This document shows, piece by piece, positions 1-9,439 of a DNA stretch of 64,000 nt. The translations under genes were made by a program, and so were the position numbers. The stretch comes from Sphagnum compactum (lineage: Eukaryota > Bryophyta > Sphagnopsida > Sphagnales). The DNA lies in the NCBI GenBank assembly GCA_965153455.1, contig OZ234493.1:23054213-23118212 (forward strand), in the 5' to 3' direction. The notes under the pieces are model-generated. The model was not told where the DNA came from, searched no databases, and worked only from the letters and a program-made list of their open reading frames with translations. Every line of letters begins with the position of its first letter. Position 1 is the first letter of the stretch.

Positions 1-1002
1 AAATTGTTGAGTATTTTGTGGCTAACTTGGCATAATTATTTGGAATGTTTTCAAAGGGGGCCCATCAATTCGTTGTGTCAAAATGCATATGAAACCTCAC
101 CGATCAATACAAATTCTAATTTCATGATAAATTAGGATATTTAACTATGCTTATTATTCTTTTGGTGAAAAATTGGAACATTTTCATGAATGTTTTCATA
201 ATATGGTGATCTTAAAGGGAATGCCTAGTTTACCATAGGGGTAGGGAAAAGCAACCATGATGAATAAGATATATTAAGCTTGGGCACCTTCAGTTCACAA
301 CCATGGTCGTGCAAAGGTTCAAAAGGTTGCTAGTTGCACTTGTGCCAAAGCTTAATGTGAGTGAAACAAGCACTTGTTTGTTGAGTATGTAGTGGACATG
401 AATTAGTACATTTTCATATGTTTCTTTGCATGCTTAAGAACATAGCAATTGAATGTTCGCTCGGCCTTTGAATTTCACTTTTTTGAACAAGGAAGAAGAT
501 GTCTTTAGTCCACCAACTTTGGTAGATAAGAAAGGCAACTACTACACCTCAACCAAACCCATCATTGGGTCCATAAACAAGTTCACAATTCCTTCTCATT
601 GTATTGTAGGTTACCCACTAGTAAGCAATAATTGGTGCCATTGTAAAACTCACACCAAACAAAAATGACAACTTATGTTGCACCCAATTGTCTTGCACTT
701 TAGAGAGTTTGCTGGCCAGCCTAAACTTGTCCTTTTTCTCCTTTCATGGGTTTCTTTGAAAAATAAAATTTAAAAATAATTATTTTGAATTTTAATTTTA
801 ATAATTAAAAAAAAAAATTGGCTTTGGGTGCAAAGGGTCTCTCCATGGATGGGGCCATGTAATCAATCACCAAATAAGCAAAAACAAATGCACTGGGCTA
901 CTTAGTTATATGTGTGTAATATAATTAGAAACAAATTGCCTTGCAAATGAATTCCCTTGAACATTTCAATTCCTTTGATGTTTTTTTTAGACCTATACAC
1001 CA
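1..1002. other. Intergenic, no gene seen
   Basis: AT-rich sequence with short poly-A and poly-T runs. Reading frames are short and show no recognisable domain. Nothing here can be supported as a gene. Confidence 0.6.
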
Positions 1003-1245
1003 ACTGTTGGGTGGGTATTTGATTTTTTTGTAATAACCACCAATATCGGCTTTTTGAAGAAAAATAAAAAATAAAAATCGGAATCAAAGAACCGCCGAGC
1101 TTCATTTATTTCAGAAAATTCAAAAACCCAATCAATTTTCATGAAAGAAATCAGGGTTTTACTGGCAGTTGTTTGTTTTTTTTTTTTCCAAATATTTTTG
1201 GGAGAACCGCGGTTACCAAACCCTAGGAACCACCCTGATAACCAC
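1003..1245. repeat. Small element of the CAGTGTTGGG family
   Basis: The stretch opens with CTGTTGGGTGGGTATTTGAT and closes with an ACCACCCTGATAACCAC-type end, so its two ends are roughly inverted. The same ends recur in the window, for example at 10,391, 17,100, 20,901, 34,915 and 45,716. It looks like a decayed non-autonomous relative of the hAT element at 17,100-20,910. The boundaries are approximate. Confidence 0.5.
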
Positions 1246-1279
1246 TATGGGTCTGCTCATCTGCTTCTGTTTTTTTTTG

Positions 1280-1746
1280 GGGGCCTTGCCTACCAAGGCA
1301 AGAAGGATATTGTGTTTAGATTCATTATAGAGTATAGTAGCTTAAGGCATTTTGGCCCCAAAAACTAGGTAATAATAATAGGTTTATTTTTATATGAGGA
1401 TTTTTGAAAGATGGTATTTTGGCTTGTGTTGGAACTTGAAATTAGTTACAAAGTTATAATATATATCTTGAAGGATTTTGATTTTTTTAAAGATTATATT
1501 TTTGCATGGTGAAAAATGTGGGTGTAGTTCACTAGTCCCTGTTTACTAGACGAATGAATTGATTATTTTTTCACTGCTCCTGGTTCATATAATGAGTGAA
1601 TTCACTCAAAATCCAGTGAAATCACTTGACGTACAAGGACACCTTTTGTTGTAATGAAATATTTGAGTTTCAATAATTCTTCTTTTGTCGTAAGATAGGC
1701 ATTTTTTTTAATGTAAATGGCAAGGCCACAAAGTGTGACACACCCG
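1280..1746 (+). repeat. GGCCTTGCC-ended dispersed repeat, interrupted
   Basis: The ends are GGCCTTGCC and GGCAAGGCC, the latter followed by a GTGTGACACACCC-type flank. The body shares long stretches with the arms at 4,637-5,281, 16,208-16,532 and 35,605-35,924, such as GATATTGTGTTTAGATTCAT and TTTTTGCATGGTGAAA. This copy alone is split by about 140 bp at 1,508-1,655. Confidence 0.75.
1508..1655 (-). mobile_element. CACTA-like miniature element nested in another repeat
   Basis: The inserted block starts with AAAATGTGGGTGTAGTTCAC and ends near CACCTTTTGTTGTAAT. Both ends match the terminal sequences of the elements at 43,757 and 50,515. It interrupts a block that is continuous in the copy at 5,185-5,210, and TGA flanks both sides, which may be a 3-bp target duplication. 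The outermost CACTAC is not intact here. Confidence 0.6.
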
Positions 1747-2194
1747 TAATTATAACCACCCAAACACTGCATCGGGTGGTGGCTTTGCTTGAACATGTGC
1801 TGTTATTGTGTTGTGTTGTAGGAGAGTGCAACCACTAGTAGTAGTTCTTATTACTTAAACCCTTTTAGATTTTCCTTTGACAATGTCTTACTAGGAGGTA
1901 CTATGATCTAGATTTGTGTGCACCTTCAAGCAGGTTTTAATTAATTATTTATTTACTAATAAATTTTGTGATAAATTATTTTTTTTGCCAAATTTCCCCC
2001 CACAAAAAAAGAAAAAGCAACAGTAGTCAAATTTACACTAGAAATTTTTTTTCTCCCACTCAAAATGTTTTGTGAAAAATTTACAAAATGTAGTATTGGG
2101 AAAAAAACACTGCATTCATGGTGGTGGGTATTGCCAGTTTTTTGTTTCCTTGTCGATTTTATGATGTCGGTCCCCCATGACAATCATCCATAAG

Positions 2195-2222
2195 ACTTTT
2201 TAGCCAAATTTGGCTACAACAA
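2195..2222. repeat. Palindromic-core dispersed repeat
   Basis: ATCATCCATAAGAC is followed by the perfect palindrome TAGCCAAATTTGGCTA. The same pair of motifs recurs near 2,445-2,480, 3,455-3,495, 14,513-14,545 (inverted), 42,815-42,850 and, with only the palindrome preserved, 49,968-49,985. Confidence 0.65.
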
Positions 2223-2399
2223 AATAATGTGAAAGTGAACAAAATTAAACATCCTTCTATATTTTTGGCTACCTACTGGAACCTGATGTAGAATGTAACC
2301 AAAAAAATAATTAATGATCATTTTTCAAAATATAATGATCACAAACTCCCAAAAAACACTCTTTTTTTTTCATTTAAGTGAGGAATTACTGTATATTTT

Positions 2400-2740
2400 A
2401 CGCACAGGGTTTTAATAAAAGGATTTTGTGATATAGCCAAAGTGGTGATCATCCAGAAAATAATTTAGCCAAACTTCACTACATATCAGATACAATAATT
2501 AAAAAAAAAAAAAAAGATTCTTCTATATTCTTGGCTACTTACTTATTGGGACTTATCATAAAAATCTGGAAATTTGAGTTTTAAAAAAAATTTAAAAATC
2601 TTGCAAATTTGGGTCATCATTTTTCCATGGAAAAGAATCCTTTGTATAGGTCGAAATCATATTTTTCAGGTCAAAATTTGGCAAAACATTCACCATTAAA
2701 AACCAAAGAAATTCAGTGCTTGAAAGCAGGGGAGGATTTT
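2400..2740 (+). repeat. Dispersed repeat, GTGATATAGCC / ATCATCCAG family
   Basis: This copy carries a GTGATATAGCCAAAGTGG motif, an ATCATCCAG motif, a poly-A run and then TCAGGTCAAAATTTGGCAAA. The order matches a second copy at 3,400-3,740 and a shorter one at 42,780-42,965. No coding capacity is apparent. Confidence 0.6.
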
Positions 2741-3289
2741 ATTCAAGGGTCCCATGAGACCCAATTAGGGTCTCATTCTCTAGTACAAAAAGGGTTAGGG
2801 TTGTGTTATACACCACATGTATGTATGTATATATGTATGTATGTTGGTCACAAATATTCCAAGAGCAACTATGAAAGTTGTATGTTATTCCATGTTTTAA
2901 ATTTGGAGCTTTCTTGAGATTCTAACATTAAAGTTGTTCCTTCCATAGAGCCCAAGATGCCATGCCCCACCCCCAAAACCCAATCTTATCCAACATGAAT
3001 AGGGTTGGGTAATGTTCATTGGGTAGTGGCTTTCCTTATGGCCACCTTAAGCAGCTTTGGGGGGCTGACTTGCTGACATGTCTTTTCCTGATTGGATCTC
3101 CACACCCTAGTTATATCTCATTTTTCAAAGCTTTTTTCAATGTGTACATCATTCTCTTTTGTGGATGAAAAGTGATTTATATGCGTTTAAAAGCCTTAGT
3201 GGCAGGCTTTACAGGAATTGGGCCCGCTCGCTCTTGATGCCCAATTCCCTTAAAGCCCGCCCCTGAGGACTTTACACAACGAATAAATC

Positions 3290-3293
<4 letters not shown>

Positions 3294-3326
<33 letters not shown>
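3294..3326. repeat. (TG)n microsatellite
   Basis: An uninterrupted TG dinucleotide run of about 16 units lies just before the second copy of the ATCATCCA repeat family. Confidence 0.95.
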
Positions 3327-3329
<3 letters not shown>

Positions 3330-3399
3330 TTTATAACAAATTTCTTTGTGATATTTGCTGGGTATCACGGAAAAAAAAAAAAAAAAACAAGTAGCCTTT

Positions 3400-3740
3400 T
3401 TGAAAATGCAATGCCCATTTTTCCAAAATTTTCCAATTTTGTGATGTAGCTGAAAGTGACGATCATCCATAAACGATTTAGCCAGATTTGGCTATACACA
3501 CTAGGTATGAAAGTTTAAAAAAAAAAAAAAAAAAAAAAAAACCAGAAAAATCTTTTTATATTCGCGGCTACCTCGTGGAATTAATTTATCATAAAAAAAT
3601 ATGATGATTTGGATTTTATTTATTTTCAAAAAATCCGGAGTATTTGGAACATTTTTTGCCCATGAAGAATACTACTTTGTATAGATAGGTTGAAATCATA
3701 TTTTTTTCAGGTCAAAATTTCTGGTGGAAATTTCACCCCC
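3400..3740 (+). repeat. Dispersed repeat, second copy of the ATCATCCA family
   Basis: The motif order repeats that at 2,400-2,740: a GTGATGTAGC motif, ATCATCCATAAACG, TAGCCAGATTTGGCTA, a 27-bp poly-A run and TCAGGTCAAAATTTCTGG. Confidence 0.6.
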
Positions 3741-3882
3741 AAACAGAACACAAACATTGACCATCATCATCAACTTCCCTGCCCTGTACCAACCCTAATT
3801 CAACACCATTTTGAATAGTAGTACTCAAGTTTAAAAATCAAACTTAAAGAAAGACCGCCTCCTCCTCCTGGAACTCACTCAC

Positions 3883-4050
3883 CCATTATAACAAAATGCG
3901 TCCATATACGTCATGCGCGATTTCTTTCACCAAATTTTGAATGAATTCATCAGTCCAGTCCCAGTGAACAGAACTTAATGAAGATGCAATGAATTCACTC
4001 TGGTCTAACTAAAGAAGAAGGACTAGTGAACTGCACCCACATTTTGCCAG
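3883..4050 (+). mobile_element. CACTA-like miniature element, decayed ends
   Basis: The left end has a CATTATAACAAAATGCG motif and the right end ACTAGTGAACTGCACCCACA followed by TTTTGCC. The internal TGAATGAATTCA and the right end match the elements at 43,757-43,872 and 50,515-50,731. The terminal bases have drifted. Confidence 0.5.
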
Positions 4051-4636
4051 TTTCTTTCTTTGAGTACTTATTTACTTCCATAAGGGGAAGGATTGTGAAT
4101 TTGATGAAGAGGGTGAGTGAGACTGGGTACCAGCATCACCACATAGGTACTAATTTTCTCTCACATAATCTACTCAAGTATTTTCAATGTTGTTAGGGGG
4201 GGAGGTGTCTGTCTTTGCAGGCCATCTTTTTGCAGTGTCTGTCATACAAGCTTGTGGTAGTAACTCGGTCAATGCACTTTTCCTCCATGCTTTTATTACT
4301 TGGCAAGCTTGACATCATTCTTCTTTGGTGGGCCTTCATAGGCTGCTTCGGAATTGGGTGCGGTTAGAAAGCTAATTTCATGATTACCACAACTGCAAGC
4401 TAAAAAGTCTATTAAATTTGAAATCGCCAAACCTTCTCGTGTGTTCTCTAAAATAAATAAAACATTTGGCAATAAATAAAAGTGCCCAACATCAATCCTC
4501 CTACTACGTATGGTAATGACCCATTATTGGCCTTGTTTTCCTGGAAATAAAGCCCTGGGTCAATTTAAACAATTTCTCAATTGAGTAAATTAACCCCGAG
4601 CTCTATAAGTAAGGAAGCAACCAACCAAGTAAACAA

Positions 4637-5281
4637 TGGGTGTTTCACACTGCGGCCTTGCCGTTTATATTAAAAAGTATATTTCTTAAAGCAAAAGAAG
4701 AATATTAGGGAAACTCAAATATTTCACCATGCAAAGATATAATCTTCAAACACTCCTCTAAAAGAAACCAAAATCCTTCAGGATCATATTATAACTCTAT
4801 AATAACTAATCTCTCAAGTTTCAACACAAGCCAAGATACCATCTTTCAAAAATCCTCATATAAAAATGGGCCTATTGACTAGGGGCCAAAATCTTAAGCT
4901 ACTACTATACTCTATAATGAATCTCAACACAATATCCTTCTCGCCTTGGTAGGCAAGGCCAACAAAGGCAAGGATATTGTGTTCAGATTTATTATAGAGT
5001 ATGCCTAGTAGCTTAATGGATTTTGGCCCCTAGGTAATAATAATAGGTGTATTTTTATATGAGGATTTTTGAAAGATGATATTTTGGCTTGTGTTGGAAC
5101 TTGAGAGATTAGTTATTATAGAGTTATAATATGATCTTGAAGGATTTTGGTTTCTTGTAGAGGATGTTTTGAAGATTATATTTTTGCATGGTGAAATATT
5201 TGAGTTTTCCATAATATACTTCTTTTGCTTTAAGAAATTACTTTTTAATGGAAATGGCAAGGCGAGAGTTGTGACACACCC
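4637..5281. repeat. Long inverted repeat of two dispersed-repeat arms
   Basis: The left arm (about 4,637-4,942) is the reverse complement, by eye about 90 percent identical, of the right arm (about 4,966-5,281). The apex lies around GCCTTGGTAGGCAAGGCC near 4,942-4,965. Each arm is one copy of the family also found singly at 1,280, 16,208 and 35,605. A transcript through this block would fold into a stem of roughly 300 bp. It is either a foldback-type element or a tail-to-tail pair of insertions. Confidence 0.8.
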
Positions 5282-5900
5282 CTTGTTTACTTACTACGGA
5301 CTTTCACAAGTTGTTAAGATACGGGGAAGATAAAAAACAAAAAGGGCAGCACAACATGCGGCGGGAAAGAAATTGAAGAAAACCAAAGACAACAATTTAT
5401 GTACATAAGGTTAAGTGTGGTGTAAGGGTAATAAATGAAGGATGGATATGTTGCAAGATTGATTGATTGATTGATTGAATTGGATGCCAGTTCTTCAGAG
5501 CTTTGGGTTTTCTGAAGTACCAGTAAGTACACCTGCACTTGTTTATGATGGCAGATGGATCCGTTCTTTCTTTCTTTCAAAGAAGATGATGATGATGTTG
5601 TTTCTTTTCTTTCTTTCTTTCTTTTGCTCGACAATCCAATCCACGATAACAAAAAGAAAGTCGTGCAACTTCTAGCTAGTAGCTTAAGAAGTATTTGCCC
5701 ATGCACGGTGAAAAAAGCCGTTTAAAAAAGCCCTTGAATACACAACTTGAGTTTCAACTAAAATTTTCATATCAAATAGAAACATCAAAGAACGGGTGGT
5801 TTTGTAGGCCGTTTAGGTCAAGGTAACTTTTTCATGTTTTTTTTTCTTCACTCCTTAAATACAATTCTCATTGTTATTTTTGTGTTTTGTGTTTAGTGTT
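5282..5900. other. Intergenic with TTGA and TTTC microsatellites
   Basis: There is no supported gene. The region has an (ATTG)n run near 5,458-5,480 and TTTC-rich tracts near 5,567-5,625 that create spurious open frames on both strands. Confidence 0.6.
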
Positions 5901-5929
5901 TTCATTTGTTTGATAATGTTTTGATTTAT

Positions 5930-6980
5930 TGTTTTTTTTATAAAAATTGAGCTTTGTTCCTTCTCATCATTGCTATGTGTTGTTGCTACTCTTGGGCTTC
6001 TCATTGTTGTGGATTGTTGCTCGTTGTTGTTACCACGCGTTGCTATTGCTCGTTGGCTCCTCATTGTTGGGTGTTTTTGCTCCTCGTTGCCATGTGTTAC
6101 AATCATTCACTAGCCCTTCATTGCCATGCATTGTTGTTGCTCCCTAGCTCCTTGTTATGCACCTTGTTGTGCCATTCTCCCCAAATATTTCTATAACTTC
6201 TTGTGGTTCCTTGGCTCCTCATTGCTTTGCTCTATTGTTGCTCCCCTTCCCTTTGTCCTTGTGGTTTGGTTCCTTCAATTTGGTATTATTACCTTCTTGC
6301 TTTGCTTTTGTGTAGGTGAAGGAGAAGAAACATGAAACTCAAATTTCAAGTTCAAATTTTTTCAAGGGTGAATCTTTTATTTTGATTTTTTTGTGTTTTT
6401 TTCATTGTGTTTGTATGTGTTTTGTGAACATGTATGTGTTTGGATTTTTTTTGTTGCATATGTTTTGTATGTTAATAATTTTAGGTTTGTTATTTGCGTG
6501 CAAAGTTTATTATTCGCATTTCACATTGTATTATTTACATACAATACTTGCACATTGCACATTTTTTAAACTATGAAGAGACCATAGAAAAGTGAGATAT
6601 TTTCCCCTTGTTAACGCTCGTAAATGTTTTGATTTCATTTTCAGAACATAGATAAAATTTTAAACTATTAAATATTAAAAATTAATATTTTAGAAATTAA
6701 AAAAATAATTATTCCTTCATCTTGTTGTGTAATATTTTGAAGAAGAAAAATGACGGATTCAAATGAAAATGGAAACATGTTCATATGTGAAAATGAGAAT
6801 GAAATAAATGTCAATGAAATTGTTATTGAAAAAAATGTGAAAAAATCATTAAAAAATGCAAGTTTCCAAACAAAATATAATAGAACAAGCGTCAAAGAAA
6901 GCAAAAATCAAATAATATACAATTATAAAACATTCGAAATAACAACTTTGAAAAAACATGTGGAAACACTTTAGATACCC
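5930..6980 (+). pseudogene. hAT transposase remnant, BED-like end
   Basis: Positions 5,940-6,310 are CTCCTCATTG-rich and resemble, in reverse complement, the 5' leader of the hAT element at 20,300-20,550. Downstream, a frame at 6,750-6,971 ends in YNYKTFEITTLKKHVETL. This resembles the His end of the BED-type zinc finger in the 17,100-20,910 element, where KSNEIT is followed after a frame change by SKKHVDIDH. No transposase core follows. I take it as the 5' part of a decayed hAT copy in plus orientation, with modest certainty. Confidence 0.4.
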
Positions 6981-7009
6981 ACTTTTGAAAACACAACTGC
7001 CTTTGAAAA

Positions 7010-7260
7010 CCAGCCATGGTGTAAAGTTGGGTGAGAACTCACCACTCCTTTTTTTGGGGAAAAAACCCCTCAAAGAACCGGCGGTTTTGTATGCAGTTAT
7101 CTAATTTTCTCAAACATTTTTTGGGAACAACTGTGGTTGAATATACCCGAGTCCCAGTTCTCTGAAAAGCTTGAATCAACCGTTGCCACCCGATAACCGG
7201 TGAGAGTTTGTGCCACACTTTTTTAATACCCGCCCAATAACACCGGATGAGACGTTTGTG
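7010..7260. repeat. Decayed small element of the CAGTGTTGGG family
   Basis: It contains AAGAACCGGCGGTTTTGTAT, a GTTGCCACCCGATAACCGG motif and AATACCCGCCCAATAACACC, in the arrangement seen in other members of the family (GAACCG motif, then CCCG-CCCAACACT-like end). The boundaries are uncertain. Confidence 0.4.
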
Positions 7261-7569
7261 ACCCGCTGTGGGGTTCCAGAAGGACAAGAAGAAGGCTTCA
7301 ATTTTGAAGGCCCTAGTTTCAAGTGCCCATTTTGGATTGGTACCCATTTTTATGGTGCACTAAAGAACACATTAAAAAAAAAAGCGTTTTTTTTTTTCCT
7401 CTGGTGAGATTGAGATTTCGCCATTTATTGAAAAAGAAATTGGGAAATTTTGGAAAAAAAAACAATATAGTACGAATTCGACTAATTTAGCTAATTATTT
7501 TTGTTAAATGTGCCAAAAAATTGATATGAAAAAAAGGAATAAAAAAACATATATTTAAAAAAATTAAAT

Positions 7570-8100
7570 TAAAAAAAAAAAAAAAAAAAACACAGAGGTA
7601 CCTACCTACTAGTTACAGCTGGGAAGAAGGAAAGAATTGAAAAGGAGAGGGGGGGGGGGGAGGGGAGAGGGGCAGACGTGCGGGGAATCTTGCAAGGTAC
7701 GATCTGCCCGTGCGGCTCTTGAATCCTTCTTCTTCCTCAGTGTCTGTCTGCCCTCCTCCTCCTCCTGCCCTTATGTGGGCTTTTTTCTCTCTCTCATAAA
7801 CGGCTCCTTCACAGGCTATAACGCTACAGGGGGTACAAGAGGACTGAAAGTCCTTTCCAGTTGAGTAATGTGATTGGGATTCACTGCCATCTTTTTGACC
7901 CAAGTACAACAACAACAACACACACACACACACACACTTACACTTACACTTGCACTTGCTGTATTGTTCATTGTGGGACCTCAGTCAGTTGGGACTGACT
8001 GGACCTCCTCAGTCAGTTCAGTCAGTTCAGTCAAGTCAGTCAAGATACCCTTCCCACTATATAGGCCCTAGAGTAGCTATTTATTACTCATAGGGTAGGT
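7570..8100. repeat. Low-complexity cluster: poly-A, poly-G, (CA)n, (CAGT)n
   Basis: There is a 20-bp poly-A run at about 7,570-7,590, a 12-bp G run at 7,649-7,660, (CA)n at about 7,917-7,937 and repeated TCAGTCAGT words at about 7,980-8,045. Open frames over this block are by-products of the repeats. Confidence 0.8.
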
Positions 8101-8232
8101 ATTTTAAGTCACTTCTTCACCTCCCTTTGAATAAGTAATTTTTTTTACTTGTACATGTTCTTTGGGGGGGGGAATTCTTTCATTTCATTTACAGGAGGAG
8201 TACAGGTGTCGGTAAGGTTTTTTTGTGTCGGG

Positions 8233-8362
8233 TAAAGCCCAAGCCTTCTTCTGCGGGCTTTCACCCTAAAACCCTAAACCCTAAAGCCCAAGGCTTCTGC
8301 GGGCGGGCTTTGACCCTAAAAACCCCTAAACCCTAAAGCCCAAGGCTTCTGCCGGCTTTGAC
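8233..8362 (+). repeat. Tandem repeat containing telomere-like words
   Basis: About two and a half units of about 50 bp. Each has AAAGCCCAAGGCTTCTGC, a GGGCTTTGACC-type word and then ACCCTAAACCCTAAAGCCC, which contains plant telomere repeats (CCCTAAA). It could be an interstitial telomeric seed that was expanded, or a satellite that happens to include the word. Confidence 0.75.
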
Positions 8363-8603
8363 GAAATAAGGGCCCTTATGAGGCGGAGCTCAGTGAGCAC
8401 AGGCGGGCCTGATTCAGGTAAAGGTCACAACAGCTTAGGGCTTTTACCAAGCGTAAAGACCCTAAAAGGGTGTGCAATATACTGTTGTTCCTTAGGGTAA
8501 CTGTGGGGTAGAGTTTTGCTCAATTTTGAGCCTTGCCCGTTTCGGGCCATTACACCTGCAGGCCCTTATTTAGGGCCAATACATAGTGGATCAACAAAGA
8601 AGA

Positions 8604-8626
8604 GGGGGGGGCGGGGGGGGGGGGGG
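8604..8626 (+). repeat. Long G tract
   Basis: Eight G, one C, then fourteen G. It is one of several poly-G tracts in the window (also 7,649, 22,211 and 47,232). Confidence 0.9.
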
Positions 8627-9279
8627 TGGATCCAACCCTAAAACACGCTGGGAGGGAAAAAGAGGGGTGCTTGTCGTGCATTCACACTTGATGTTAAGTC
8701 AGAGTTAAATGAAAATCTAGGTGGCATCCTAGGTGGCACCCAATACTAAATGGGCGATAGCTTAAAATGTTAAGTGAATGTTAGCTAAAAATAAAAATTT
8801 CATGATAACTAAGTTTAAGTCCTAAATGGCTAGCCTGGTGCACTGTAGTCCCTAATGTCAAGTGTGAATGCACCTCGCCTTAGTCATGCTGGGTCTAGTT
8901 ATTAGTGCATATGTAGTAAGGGGAGGCATTGCCATGAAGGACTGCCTTCTCCTTCCTTCCTTCCTTCCTCCTTGTGTGCCAGCCTTGTTGTGATTTCTTT
9001 TTCCTTGTTGCCCATGTCACCAAGCTGGTTCATTGCTTTTTCAGGGCTTTTAGAACTAAAAGATCAATTGTGGCTCCAGGATTGGGACACATTTTGTTTT
9101 CCATAGAAATGAGTGAAATCATGTTCCAATCTTCTTGTGATTTCAACTTCATTTTCTAAAGTTTTTTAATGACACACATGTAAAGAATGTGATGGAATGT
9201 CTCATATCTGACATAATAAGGTGGCAAACTCATTGCAAATCTGGAGTGAGTAGCTTCCAGAGCTACTGCAATATATTAT

Positions 9280-9430
9280 ATACTCACTCACTCACTCACT
9301 CACTCACTCCATTGGCTTCTCTTGCCATGTGTTTGCACATGTAATTTAAGTAAGTGCTTACTCACTTGGTGACTGTTGTTGGGTCCAAATTCTCTTGTGC
9401 CTCTCTCTCTCTCTCTCTCTCACTCTCAAT
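9280..9430. repeat. (CACT)n and (CT)n microsatellites
   Basis: A (CACT)n run at about 9,283-9,308 and a (CT)n run at about 9,404-9,425. No gene is associated. Confidence 0.85.
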
Positions 9431-9439
9431 CACTCCTCC

